This document shows, piece by piece, positions 46,651 through 55,041 of a DNA stretch of 64,000 nucleotides. Position 1 is the stretch's first letter, and each line of letters opens with the position of its first letter. Source of the DNA: Streptomyces justiciae (lineage in GTDB: Bacteria; Actinomycetota; Actinomycetes; Streptomycetales; Streptomycetaceae); the NCBI RefSeq assembly GCF_015163075.1, contig NZ_JADDXU010000006.1:124001-188000 (forward strand). Direction: 5' to 3'. Under the pieces are notes generated by a model. That model searched no databases. It saw nothing but the letters and a program-made list of their open reading frames with translations, and was not told the origin of the DNA. Position numbers and translations under genes: made by a program.

Positions 46651-47379
46651 ATGGCGGCGATCAGCCTCAGCAAGGTCGAGGAGAAGGCACCCGCGCTGGT
46701 GAGCCTGTACAAGAGCGCCGGGGTGTCGCTGCGCAAGCACGGCCTGGACGGCCTGCGGGCCGCCGTCTACCTCGTCGTCGACTACTCCGGCTCGATGAAG
46801 CCGTACTACGCCGACGGCAGCGTCCAGGCGCTCGCCGACCGGGTGCTGGGGCTGTCCGCGCACCTCGACGACGACGGCAGTGTCCCGGTCGTCTTCTTCT
46901 CGACGGACGTCGACGCCGAGACCGAGATCGCCCTCGCCGACCATCAGGGACGCATCGACCGGATCGTGGCCGGGCTCGGGCACATGGGCAAGACCAGCTA
47001 CCACCTGGCGATGGACGCGGTCATCGACCACTACCTCGACAGCGGCTCCAAGGAACCCGCCCTCGTCGTCTTCCAGACCGACGGCGGCCCGATCAACAAG
47101 CTCGCCGCGGAACGGTACCTGTGCAAGGCGGCCCGGCTGCCGCTGTTCTGGCAGTTCATCGGCTTCGGGGACGCGAGGAGCAAGCAGTTCGACTATCTCC
47201 GCAAGCTCGACGAGCTGTCCGTCCCGGACAAGCGGGTGGTCGACAACGCCGGGTTCTTCCATGCCGGTTCGGAGCCGCGGAAGGTGTCCGACGCCGAGCT
47301 GTACGACCAGCTGGTCGGCGAGTTCCCGAAGTGGCTGGTGGCCGCGCGGGCGCAGGGGATCATCCCGCCAGGCGCTTGA
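46651..47379 (+). CDS. VWA-domain protein
   Basis: 242 residues from ATG 46651, preceded by GGGGGA; an upstream ATG at 46618 lacks a ribosome site. The MIDAS motif DYSGSM is in AVYLVVDYSGSMKPYY, with later metal-site residues in MGKTSYHLAMDAVIDHYL and VVFQTDGGP. It resembles the VWA proteins found with tellurium/stress-resistance (Ter) genes, but no Ter partner is in this window. No signal peptide is seen, so it is cytoplasmic. It is divergent from the rhomboid gene, and its end overlaps the convergent reductase by 20 bp. Confidence 0.87.
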   Translation: MAAISLSKVEEKAPALVSLYKSAGVSLRKHGLDGLRAAVYLVVDYSGSMKPYYADGSVQALADRVLGLSAHLDDDGSVPVVFFSTDVDAETEIALADHQGRIDRIVAGLGHMGKTSYHLAMDAVIDHYLDSGSKEPALVVFQTDGGPINKLAAERYLCKAARLPLFWQFIGFGDARSKQFDYLRKLDELSVPDKRVVDNAGFFHAGSEPRKVSDAELYDQLVGEFPKWLVAARAQGIIPPGA

Positions 47380-48214
47380 ACTGATCGTCGGTGAGGGCGA
47401 GTTCGAGGGCGCCGGTGTTCTCCGCCAGGTGGACCGGTGACGAGGTCCCCGGGATCGGGAGCACGTTGGGGGCGCGGTGCAGCAGCCAGCCCAGCGCGGT
47501 CTGCGAGGGCGTCGCGCCCCGTTCCGCGGCGACCTCGGACAGCTCCGCCTGATCGCCCCCGCTGACCGGGAAGTACGGCACGAAGGCGATCCCCCGTTCC
47601 GCGGTGTGGTCGATCACCGGGTCGTGGCCGCGCTCGGCCAGGTTGTACACGTTCTGCACGCTCGCGATCGGCGCGATGCGCGCGGCCTCCTCGATCTCCG
47701 CGACGGACACCTCGGAGAGCCCGATGTGCCGCACCTTGCCCTCCTCCTGGAGCTGCCCGAGCGCGCCGATCTGGTCGGCGAGGGGGTAGGCGGGGTCGAT
47801 GCGGTGCAGGTACAGCAGGTCGAGGCGGTCGGCGCGCAGCCGGCGCAGGCTCAACTCGGCCTGCTGGCGCAGATAGGCGGGGTGGCCGTGGGTGATCCAC
47901 TCGGCAGGGCTCGGGCGCAGGACGCCGACCTTCGTCGCGATCACGACGTCGTCGCGGTGCGGCTGGAGCGCCTCGGCGAGCAACTCCTCGTTCGCGCCGA
48001 GGGCGTAGGCGTCGGCGGTGTCGAAGAAGTTCACGCCGAGATCAACTGCCGTGCGCAGCAGGGCGATCGACTCCGCGCGGTCGGTGGGCGCGGTCCAGAT
48101 GGGGGCCGTCATGCCGGAACGCTCGTGCGGGGCGTTCGCCAGCCGCATCGCGCCGTAGCCGATCCGCCGTACTTCGAGGTCGCCGCCGAGCCGGAATACC
48201 TTGGTGTTCGTCAT
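47360..48214 (-). CDS. Aldo/keto reductase
   Basis: 284 residues, NADPH-dependent (beta/alpha)8 barrel. The catalytic tetrad is readable: Asp and Tyr in VNFFDTADAYALGANEE, Lys in VVIATKVGVL, His in LLYLHRIDPAYP. The NADP-binding C-terminus includes NVLPIPGTSSPVHLAEN. It is divergent from a MerR-type gene 60 bp away, the usual arrangement for MerR control. The substrate is unknown. Confidence 0.93.
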   Translation of the reverse strand: MTNTKVFRLGGDLEVRRIGYGAMRLANAPHERSGMTAPIWTAPTDRAESIALLRTAVDLGVNFFDTADAYALGANEELLAEALQPHRDDVVIATKVGVLRPSPAEWITHGHPAYLRQQAELSLRRLRADRLDLLYLHRIDPAYPLADQIGALGQLQEEGKVRHIGLSEVSVAEIEEAARIAPIASVQNVYNLAERGHDPVIDHTAERGIAFVPYFPVSGGDQAELSEVAAERGATPSQTALGWLLHRAPNVLPIPGTSSPVHLAENTGALELALTDDQFKRLAG

Positions 48215-48273
48215 GGCTGCGACGCTATGAGCTCACATGGATGCGAGGTTCAAGGGGCTGTGAGGGGGGTCAC
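48215..48273. promoter_or_regulatory. Divergent AKR/MerR promoter region
   Basis: On the minus strand TTGAAC is followed after 19 bp by ATAGCG, the long spacer typical of MerR-activated promoters. An imperfect dyad (GAACCTC...GAGCTC) lies between the two hexamers. This fits control of the reductase by the neighbouring MerR protein, but the -10 is weak. Confidence 0.4.
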
Positions 48274-48615
48274 ATGAAGATCGGGGAGCTCGCCAGGGAG
48301 ACCGGCGTGAGCGTGCGGCTGTTGCGCTACTACGAGGAGCAGGGACTGCTCGATGCCGGGCGCACCGCGGGTGGGCAGCGCGTGTACGACGCCGGCGCGC
48401 CGGTGACCGTACGCCGCATCCGGGCCCTCCTGGACGCCGGGCTGCCCACCCGGGTGATCCGTGAGGTGCTGGACTGCGTGTGCGGCAGCGACGCCGAGGT
48501 CGAGCCCTGCCTGACACCCCTGTTGCTGGAGCAACTCCAGGGGATCGAGGAGCGGATCGCGGACCTGGAGGGCTCACGCCGGTCGCTCACGCGGCTGCTC
48601 GCCCCGTTGGCTTAG
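48274..48615 (+). CDS. MerR-family transcriptional regulator
   Basis: 113 residues from ATG 48274 (MKIGELARETGVSVRLLRYYEEQGLL); an upstream in-frame start at 48241 is less likely. The winged-helix N-terminus is standard, followed by the dimerisation coiled coil (LLLEQLQGIEERIADLEGSRRSLTRLL). Two Cys (LDCVCGSD) and another at about residue 81 are present, but no recognisable metal- or redox-site arrangement. It probably controls the divergent reductase. Confidence 0.9.
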   Translation: MKIGELARETGVSVRLLRYYEEQGLLDAGRTAGGQRVYDAGAPVTVRRIRALLDAGLPTRVIREVLDCVCGSDAEVEPCLTPLLLEQLQGIEERIADLEGSRRSLTRLLAPLA

Positions 48616-48664
48616 CCGTACGACCGTGCCACCCTGAGGTTGATCCGACGGGAGGCGACGACGT

Positions 48665-50314
48665 ATGGACGGCGCGCGATCGGTGAACGGACGGGCCGGC
48701 GGCCGGAGTTCGGCGCCGCCCGGCAGTGGTGAGAAGCTCGCCGACTGGGCGGACGGGCGGCTCGGTCTGTACGGGCTGGCCAAGGCCAACATGCGCAAGC
48801 TGTTCCCGGACCATCCGTCGTTCATGCTCGGCGAGATCTGCCTCTACAGCTTCATCGTCATCATCCTGACCGGCATCTATCTCACCCTGTTCTTCGAACC
48901 GAGCGGCGTCGAGGTCGTCTACAACGGCTCCTACGAACCCCTCAACGGGGTCGTGATGACCCGGGCGTTCGAGTCCACACTCGACATCAGCTTCGACGTG
49001 CGCGGCGGGCTGCTCATCCGGCAGATCCACCACTGGGCGGCGCTGGTCTTCGTCACCGGCATGCTCGTGCACATGATGCGGGTGTTCTTCACCGGCGCCT
49101 ACCGCAAGCCGCGCGAGGTCAACTGGGTGTTCGGCTGGACCCTGTTGATGCTCGGCATCATCACCGGCCTCACCGGCTACTCGCTCCCCGACGACCTGCT
49201 GTCCGGCACCGGCATCCGCTTCGCGCAGGGCGCCATCCTGTCCGTGCCGATCGTCGGCACGTATCTGTCGTTCTTCCTGTTCGGCGGGGAGTTCCCGGGG
49301 CACGACATCATCCCGCGGCTGTTCCCCATCCATGTCCTGCTGCTGCCCGGGATCATGCTGGGACTGGTGACCGCGCACCTGATCCTGGTCTTCTACCACA
49401 AGCACACGCAGTATCCCGGGCCCGGCCGCGACGAGAAGACGGTCGTCGGCATGCCGTTCCTGCCCGTGTACACCGCGAAGGCCGGCGGGTTCTTCTTCCT
49501 CGTCTTCGGCATGCTGGCGTTCATGGGCGGCATCGCCCAGATCAACCCCGTGTGGGCCTTCGGACCGTACCGGCCCGACCTCGTCACCACCGGCGCCCAG
49601 CCGGACTGGTATCTCGGCTTCTCCGAGGGCCTGATCCGGGTGATGCCGGGATGGGAGATCAACGCCTGGGGCCACACACTCCAGTTGGGCGTCTTCATCC
49701 CCTTCTCGCTCTTCCCGCTGATCCTGGCCGCCATCGGCGCCTATCCGTTCATCGAGGCCTGGATCACCGGCGACAAACGCGAGCACCACATCCTGGACCG
49801 GCCGCGCAACGTCCCCGGGCGCACCGGCCTCGGCGTGGCCTGGCTGAGCCTGTACGTGGTGCTGCTGATCGGCGGCGGCAACGACATCGTGGCCACGCAT
49901 CTGCATCTGTCCATCAACGCGATCACCTGGTTCGTGCGGATCGCCGTCTTCGTGGTGCCGGTGCTGGCCTTCGTCGTCACCAAACGGGTCTGTCTCGGGC
50001 TCCAGCGCCGCGACCGCGACAAGGTGCTGCACGGCAGGGAGTCGGGCATCATCCGGCGGCTGCCGCACGGCGAGTACGTCGAGGTCCACGAGCCCCTCGC
50101 GCAGGCGCAGTTGCACACCCTCACCCAGCACGAGCAGAACGGCCACTACGAGATCGGCCCGCTCGTCGACGCCAACGGCGTCCGCCGCCCGGTCACCGCC
50201 TCCATGCGGGTGCGGGCCCGGTTGGCGCGGGTGATGTTCGGGCCGGAGACGCAGATCCCGAAGCCGACGGTGGAGGAGTACCGGCAGATCACCAGCGGCG
50301 ACCATCAGCACTGA
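48665..50314 (+). CDS. Cytochrome b subunit of a bc1-type complex, orphan paralogue
   Basis: 549 residues with about nine membrane helices, close to actinobacterial QcrB. Heme ligands are in IRQIHHWAALVFVTGMLVHMM (His pair 13 apart) and FPIHVLLLPGIMLGLVTAHL. The Qo motif reads PDWY (GAQPDWYLGF), as in actinobacteria, where most others have PEWY. It stands alone: no qcrC, qcrA or ctaE nearby, so it is probably a second copy that swaps into the complex or acts elsewhere. The long hydrophilic C-terminus (about 120 residues) is normal. The end overlaps the convergent fadE by 26 bp. Confidence 0.9.
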   Translation: MDGARSVNGRAGGRSSAPPGSGEKLADWADGRLGLYGLAKANMRKLFPDHPSFMLGEICLYSFIVIILTGIYLTLFFEPSGVEVVYNGSYEPLNGVVMTRAFESTLDISFDVRGGLLIRQIHHWAALVFVTGMLVHMMRVFFTGAYRKPREVNWVFGWTLLMLGIITGLTGYSLPDDLLSGTGIRFAQGAILSVPIVGTYLSFFLFGGEFPGHDIIPRLFPIHVLLLPGIMLGLVTAHLILVFYHKHTQYPGPGRDEKTVVGMPFLPVYTAKAGGFFFLVFGMLAFMGGIAQINPVWAFGPYRPDLVTTGAQPDWYLGFSEGLIRVMPGWEINAWGHTLQLGVFIPFSLFPLILAAIGAYPFIEAWITGDKREHHILDRPRNVPGRTGLGVAWLSLYVVLLIGGGNDIVATHLHLSINAITWFVRIAVFVVPVLAFVVTKRVCLGLQRRDRDKVLHGRESGIIRRLPHGEYVEVHEPLAQAQLHTLTQHEQNGHYEIGPLVDANGVRRPVTASMRVRARLARVMFGPETQIPKPTVEEYRQITSGDHQH

Positions 50315-51233
50315 GGACCATGTCCCGGCACTCCTCGGGGCTGCCCCAGGCCGTGCGGAGGGCGCGGGCCTTGGTCAGCCACAGGGAGAGGTCGTACTCC
50401 GCCGTGTAGCCGATCGCGCCGTGGAGTTGGAGGGCCGTGCGGGCGGTCGCGTACGCCGTCTCGCATGCCGTGACCTTGGCGGCGGCGACGTCGGCCGGGT
50501 CCAGGGTGACGGCGGCGGCGAGCACGAGGGGCCGGGCGAACTCCAACGCGGTCTTCGCGTCGGCCAGTTGGTGCTTGACGGTCTGGAAGGAGCCGATGGC
50601 GACGCCGAACTGGGTGCGCTGCCTGACGTAGGCGACGGTCCGGTCGAGGAGGGCGAGACCGACGCCGAGGGCCTGGGCGGCGGTGGTGAGACGGGCCAGG
50701 AGGAGGGCTTTCGCGAGGGGTGGCTCGGCCGTGAGCAGGTCGCCGGGGGTGAGGGTCGTCAGCCGCCGGGCCGGGTCCAGGGACGGGCGTACCGGGCCAT
50801 GTGCGGTGGCGGCGTGCAGGCCGTCGGGGGTGAGGAGGAGACGGAGGTCGGCCGCGTCGCCGTCGAGCGCGTACGGGCTGTCGTACGCCACCGTCGCCAG
50901 GGTCTCTCCCGACACGAGTCGCTTGACGAGGTCGGGCGTGGGGAGGAGCGCGGCGGCGGTGACCGTCTCGACGAGCGGGCCGGGGACGACATGGCGTCCC
51001 AACGCCATGAAGGCCAGGGCCAGTTCGACCGGGCGGACGCCGACACCGTCGTACTCCTCCGGGGCGGCCAGCGCGAACACGTCGGCCGACGCCAGCCGGC
51101 CCCACAGGGCCCGCCCGCTCCCGTGCTCGCCGCGACTCCACTCCCGTACGACGGACGGGGTGTCCGCGCCGCTCAGCATCGCCTCCAACGAGTCGGTGAA
51201 CGCCCGCTGTTCGTCGTCGAGCACGAGCCGCAT
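50289..51233 (-). CDS. Acyl-CoA dehydrogenase, FadE32/33-like subunit
   Basis: 314 residues from ATG 51233, which overlaps the upstream stop by one base. Shorter than standard ACADs, and the middle (residues 100-170) is poorly conserved. The C-terminal domain has ARTALQLHGAIGYTAEYDLSLWLTKA and AYVRQRTQFGVAIGSFQTVKHQLAD, which carry FAD-binding residues. In mycobacterial steroid clusters such short subunits pair with a full-length partner into an alpha2beta2 enzyme. The neighbouring FadE31-like gene would be that partner. Confidence 0.82.
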   Translation of the reverse strand: MRLVLDDEQRAFTDSLEAMLSGADTPSVVREWSRGEHGSGRALWGRLASADVFALAAPEEYDGVGVRPVELALAFMALGRHVVPGPLVETVTAAALLPTPDLVKRLVSGETLATVAYDSPYALDGDAADLRLLLTPDGLHAATAHGPVRPSLDPARRLTTLTPGDLLTAEPPLAKALLLARLTTAAQALGVGLALLDRTVAYVRQRTQFGVAIGSFQTVKHQLADAKTALEFARPLVLAAAVTLDPADVAAAKVTACETAYATARTALQLHGAIGYTAEYDLSLWLTKARALRTAWGSPEECRDMVLSADGRRW

Positions 51234-52372
51234 CAGCGTCGCCCCTTCGGCAGGCCCAGCAGACGCTCGGCGATGATGTCCCGCTGGATCTCGTTCGTCC
51301 CCGCGTAGATGGGACCGGCCAGGGCGAAGACGTACCGCTCCGCCCACTCCGTGTCCGCCAACTCGCCCTCCGGGCCGAGCAGATCGAGGGCCGTTTCCGT
51401 GAGTGCGATGTCGTACTCGGACCAGAAGACCTTGTTCAGGCTGGACTCCGGGCCGAGGGACACGCCGTCGAGGAAGCGGGAGGCGGCGGTGTAGGTGAAC
51501 AACTGGTAGGCGCGGGCGCCGATCAGGGCGTCGGCGACCCGTGCCCTCGTGGCGTCCGGGCTGCCCCGGTCGCGCCACAGGGCGTGGAGGCGGTGCGCCG
51601 CCGCCAGATAGCGGCCGGGGGAGCGGAGCGTGAGCCCGCGTTCGTTGCCCGTCGCCGCCATCGCGATCCGCCAGCCCTGACCCGGTTCCCCGATCACGTC
51701 CGCGTCCGGCACGAACACCTCGTCGAGGAACAGCTCGGCGAACGCCGGCTTGCCGTCGAGACGGGCGATCGGACGGACCGTGACCCCGGGCGCCCGCAGG
51801 TCGAACATCAGATACGTCAGGCCCTGATGAGGCTTAGGGGCGTCCGGGTCGCTGCGGAACAGACCGAAGGCGCGGTCCGCGAACGCGGCGCGGGACGACC
51901 AGGTCTTCTGGCCGCTCAGCAGCCAACCCCCGTCCGTACGCACCGCCTTGGAGCGCAGCGACGCCAGATCCGACCCCGCCTCCGGCTCGGACCACGCCTG
52001 CGCCCAGACCACCTCGCCCCGGGCCATCGGCGGCAGCACCAGCGCCCGCTGCTCCTCCGTGCCGTGGTCGAAGAGCGTCGGCGCGAGCAGGCTGATCCCG
52101 TTCTGCCCGACCCGGCCCGGCGCGCCCGCCGCCCAGTACTCCTCCTCGAACAGCAGCCAGCGCACCAGCCCCGCGTCCCGACCGCCGTACGCCGCCGGCC
52201 AGTCGACCACCGACCAGCGGTCCGCGGCCAGTTCGGCCTCCCACGCGCGGTGGGCCGCGAAGCCCTCCGCCGTCTCCAGGGAAGGGAGGGGCTCCGGCGG
52301 CACATGGGCCGTCAGCCAGGCGCGGGCCTCCGCCCGGAAGGCGTCCTCTTCCCCGGTGAAGGCGAGATCCAT
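51233..52372 (-). CDS. Acyl-CoA dehydrogenase, FadE31-like
   Basis: 379 residues. MDLAFTGEEDAFRAEARAWL opens the ACAD N-domain. QAWSEPEAGSDLASLRSKAVRTDGGWLLSGQKTWSS is the FAD/substrate segment, and AGTNEIQRDIIAERLLGLP ends the protein, with a Gly where simpler ACADs have the base Glu. The whole, from memory, closely resembles FadE31 of the mycobacterial HIP pathway, which dehydrogenates the last steroid-derived CoA esters. It starts 60 bp from ipdF, with a KstR2-like operator between them. Confidence 0.87.
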   Translation of the reverse strand: MDLAFTGEEDAFRAEARAWLTAHVPPEPLPSLETAEGFAAHRAWEAELAADRWSVVDWPAAYGGRDAGLVRWLLFEEEYWAAGAPGRVGQNGISLLAPTLFDHGTEEQRALVLPPMARGEVVWAQAWSEPEAGSDLASLRSKAVRTDGGWLLSGQKTWSSRAAFADRAFGLFRSDPDAPKPHQGLTYLMFDLRAPGVTVRPIARLDGKPAFAELFLDEVFVPDADVIGEPGQGWRIAMAATGNERGLTLRSPGRYLAAAHRLHALWRDRGSPDATRARVADALIGARAYQLFTYTAASRFLDGVSLGPESSLNKVFWSEYDIALTETALDLLGPEGELADTEWAERYVFALAGPIYAGTNEIQRDIIAERLLGLPKGRR

Positions 52373-52401
52373 CGGCTCCAGCCCTTCGACGACGCTTCCC
52401 T

Positions 52402-52415
52402 AACAAGTGTTTGGT
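52402..52415. promoter_or_regulatory. KstR2-like operator in the fadE31/ipdF divergent promoter
   Basis: AACAAGTGTTTGGT differs at one defined position from the mycobacterial KstR2 consensus AnCAAGnnCTTGnT. It lies midway between the divergent fadE and ipdF starts. The reverse complement of 58389-58402 (AACAAACGTTTGGT) matches it at 12 of 14 positions. Confidence 0.75.
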
Positions 52416-52431
52416 AGGTTAGCGTGCCCCC

Positions 52432-53220
52432 ATGACAGGCGTCGAGAGTCCGGTGTACGAGCCGGGGCACGGGCTGCTGAAGGGCCGCACCGCCGTCATC
52501 ACCGCCGCGGCCGGCGCCGGCATCGGCGGGGCGACCGCGCGGCGCTTCCTGGAGGAGGGCGCGCGCGTGCTCGTCAGCGACGCGCATGCGCGGCGGCTCA
52601 AGGAGTACGAGGCCGAGCTGGCCCGGGAGTTCCCGGGCGCGGTGGCCTCCGTTCCGTGCGATGTCACCGACGAGACGCAGGTGACGGCGCTGTTCGAGGC
52701 CGCGGTGCGGGAGCACGGACGGCTCGACGTCGTCGTCAACAACGCGGGGCTCGGCGGGACTTCGGACCTCGTCGACATGAGCGACGAGCAGTGGGCGCGG
52801 GTGCTGGACGTGACGTTGAACGGGACCTTCCGGTGCACGCGGGCGGCGCTGCGGCTGCTCAAGGCGCAGGGGACGGGCGGGGTGATCGTCAACAACTCCT
52901 CCGTCGTCGGCTGGCGCGCCCAGGCCGGGCAGGCGCACTACGCCGCCGCGAAGGCCGGGGTGATGGCGCTGACCCGGTGCGCGGCGGTCGAGGCCGCCGG
53001 GTTCGGGGTGCGCGTCAACGCGGTGGCGCCCAGCCTCGCCATGCACCCGCACCTCGTGAAGGTGACGTCGGCGGAGCTTCTGGAGGAGCTGACCGCACGG
53101 GAGGCGTTCGGGCGGTACGCCGAGCCGTGGGAGGTGGCCAACGTGATCGTGTTCCTGGCGTCGGGCTACTCGTCGTACCTGACGGGCGAGGTCGTCGCCG
53201 TCAGCTCTCAGCACCCCTAG
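52432..53220 (+). CDS. ipdF: Short-chain dehydrogenase IpdF
   Basis: 262 residues. TAVITAAAGAGIGGATARRFL is the NAD(P) loop, VVVNNAGLGG the structural Asn motif, and NNSSVVGWRAQAGQAHYAAAKAG holds the catalytic Ser, Tyr and Lys. The N-terminus TGVESPVYEPGHGLLKGR is the same as I recall for mycobacterial IpdF, which oxidises the 5-hydroxyl of 5OH-HIP-CoA in steroid C/D-ring breakdown. It lies 15 bp ahead of kstR2 on the same strand. Confidence 0.9.
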   Translation: MTGVESPVYEPGHGLLKGRTAVITAAAGAGIGGATARRFLEEGARVLVSDAHARRLKEYEAELAREFPGAVASVPCDVTDETQVTALFEAAVREHGRLDVVVNNAGLGGTSDLVDMSDEQWARVLDVTLNGTFRCTRAALRLLKAQGTGGVIVNNSSVVGWRAQAGQAHYAAAKAGVMALTRCAAVEAAGFGVRVNAVAPSLAMHPHLVKVTSAELLEELTAREAFGRYAEPWEVANVIVFLASGYSSYLTGEVVAVSSQHP

Positions 53221-53235
53221 GACCACAATGGACCC

Positions 53236-53847
53236 GTGCCGACCAAGAAGAAGCCCCAGGTGACCGCCGCCCCCGCCCGGCGGCGCGAACTCCTCGACAC
53301 CGCCGCCGAGGTCTTCGCCGAGCAGGGCTACAACGCCACCACCGTCCGCAAGATCGCGGACCACGCGGGCATGCTCGCGGGCAGCCTCTACTACCACTTC
53401 GACTCCAAGGAGTCGATGCTGGAGGAGATCCTGCGGACCTTCCTCGACGAGCTCTGGGCGGGCTACGACACTGTCCTGGACGCCGAGTTGGACCCGCGCG
53501 AGACCCTCGAAGCCCTCGTCACCGAGTCGTTCCGGGAGATCGACCGGCACCGCGCCGCCGTCGCGATCTACCAGAAGGAGAGCAAACAGCTCGTCGCGCA
53601 GGAGCGGTTCGGCTTCCTCGCCGAGTCGCAGCGCAGGTTCGAGAAGGCATGGCTGTCCACGCTGGAACGCGGGGTCGCCGCCCGGGTCTTCCGGGCCGAC
53701 CTCGACATGCGGCTGACGTACCGCTTCGTGCGCGACACCGTCTGGGTCGCCGCGTCCTGGTACCGGCCCGGCGGACAGCACAGCCCGGAGGAGATCGCCC
53801 GGCAGTACCTGTCGATGGTGCTGGACGGGATCGCCGTACGCGAATAG
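53236..53847 (+). CDS. kstR2: TetR-family regulator KstR2
   Basis: 203 residues from GTG 53236. The HTH is RRRELLDTAAEVFAEQGYNATTVRKIADHAGMLAGSLYYHFDSKESML. The C-terminal domain has FREIDRHRAAVAIYQKESKQL and YRFVRDTVWVAASWYRPGG, strongly resembling KstR2, which in mycobacteria releases DNA on binding HIP-CoA. Its place between ipdF and fadA6, and two matching palindromes in the cluster, support local control of all these operons. Confidence 0.9.
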   Translation: MPTKKKPQVTAAPARRRELLDTAAEVFAEQGYNATTVRKIADHAGMLAGSLYYHFDSKESMLEEILRTFLDELWAGYDTVLDAELDPRETLEALVTESFREIDRHRAAVAIYQKESKQLVAQERFGFLAESQRRFEKAWLSTLERGVAARVFRADLDMRLTYRFVRDTVWVAASWYRPGGQHSPEEIARQYLSMVLDGIAVRE

Positions 53848-53883
53848 CCCCTATCAAGTGCCCTTTTGTTCAAGGGAGTTGTC

Positions 53884-55041
53884 ATGGCCGAGGCCTATAT
53901 CGTCGAAGCGGTGCGGACGCCCGTCGGGCGGCGCGGGGGAGGACTGAGCGCGGTCCACCCGGCCGACCTGGGAGCGCATGTGCTCGTCGCGCTGGTGAAA
54001 CGGGCCGGGATCGATCCGGCCGCCGTCGAGGACGTCGTCTTCGGATGTCTGGACGCGGTCGGGCCGCAGGCCGGGGACATCGGGCGGACCGCATGGCTCG
54101 CGGCCGGGCTGCCCGAGGAGGTGCCGGGCGTGACCGTGGACCGGCAGTGCGGCTCCTCCCAGCAGGCCGTGCACTTCGCGGCGCAGGGCGTGCTCTCCGG
54201 GACGCAGGACCTCGTCGTCGCCGGTGGCGTGCAGAACATGTCGATGATCCCGATCGCCTTCGCCACCCGGCAGGCCGCCGAGCCGCTCGGGCTGACGCAG
54301 GGGCCGTTCGCGGGCAGCGAGGGCTGGCAGGCGCGGTACGCGGGCAAGCCGGTGAACCAGTTCGTCGGCGCCGAGATGATCGCCGCGAAGTGGGGGATCA
54401 GCCGGCAGGACCAGGAGGAGTTCGCGCTGCGCTCCCATCAACGGGCGGTACGGGCGATCGACGAGGGGCGCTTCACGCGGGAGACCCTGGCGTACGGGGA
54501 CGTCGCCGTCGACGAGGGGCCGCGCCGGGACACCTCGCCGGAGAAGATGGCCGGGCTGAAGCCGGTCGTCGAAGGCGGCACCATCACGGCCGCCTGCTCC
54601 TCCCAGGTCTCCGACGGCGCGGCGGCGATGCTGCTGGCCTCCGAACGGGCCGTACGGGAACACGGGCTCACGCCCCGCGCCCGCGTCCACCACCTCTCCG
54701 TCCGCGGCGAGGACCCCATCCGCATGCTCACCGCGCCCATCCCGGCCACCGCCCACGCCCTGAAGAAGACCGGCCTGTCCATCGACGCCATCGACCTCGT
54801 CGAGATCAACGAGGCTTTCGCGCCGGTGGTGTTGGCCTGGCTGAAGGAGACGGGCGCCGATCCGGAGAAGGTCAACGTCAACGGAGGCGCCATCGCCCTC
54901 GGTCATCCCCTGGGCGCGACCGGCGTGAAGCTGATGACGACACTGCTGCATGAACTGGAGCGCACGGGCGGGAGGTTCGGGCTCCAGACCATGTGCGAGG
55001 GCGGCGGACAAGCCAATGTGACGATCATCGAGCGGCTCTGA
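53884..55041 (+). CDS. fadA6: Thiolase FadA6
   Basis: 385 residues from ATG 53884 with AGGGAG ahead. The acyl-accepting Cys89 is in DRQCGSSQQAVHFAAQ. Further thiolase motifs are EINEAFAPVVLAW, GGAIALGHPLGATG with the catalytic His, and CEGGGQANVTIIERL with the second Cys. In HIP breakdown FadA6 makes the late thiolytic cleavage. The gap before it holds a CAAG half-site (near 53855) and a possible weak operator. Its end overlaps convergent ipdC by 17 bp. Confidence 0.92.
   Translation: MAEAYIVEAVRTPVGRRGGGLSAVHPADLGAHVLVALVKRAGIDPAAVEDVVFGCLDAVGPQAGDIGRTAWLAAGLPEEVPGVTVDRQCGSSQQAVHFAAQGVLSGTQDLVVAGGVQNMSMIPIAFATRQAAEPLGLTQGPFAGSEGWQARYAGKPVNQFVGAEMIAAKWGISRQDQEEFALRSHQRAVRAIDEGRFTRETLAYGDVAVDEGPRRDTSPEKMAGLKPVVEGGTITAACSSQVSDGAAAMLLASERAVREHGLTPRARVHHLSVRGEDPIRMLTAPIPATAHALKKTGLSIDAIDLVEINEAFAPVVLAWLKETGADPEKVNVNGGAIALGHPLGATGVKLMTTLLHELERTGGRFGLQTMCEGGGQANVTIIERL

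Noticed and set aside
48587..50311. 574-residue antisense frame over the cytochrome b gene
   Set aside because: Asp/Glu/His/Gln-rich shadow of membrane-helix codons. No start site or domain.
52407..54953. 848-residue frame spanning ipdF, kstR2 and fadA6
   Set aside because: Arg/Gly/Ala-rich shadow that crosses three real genes with intact motifs.
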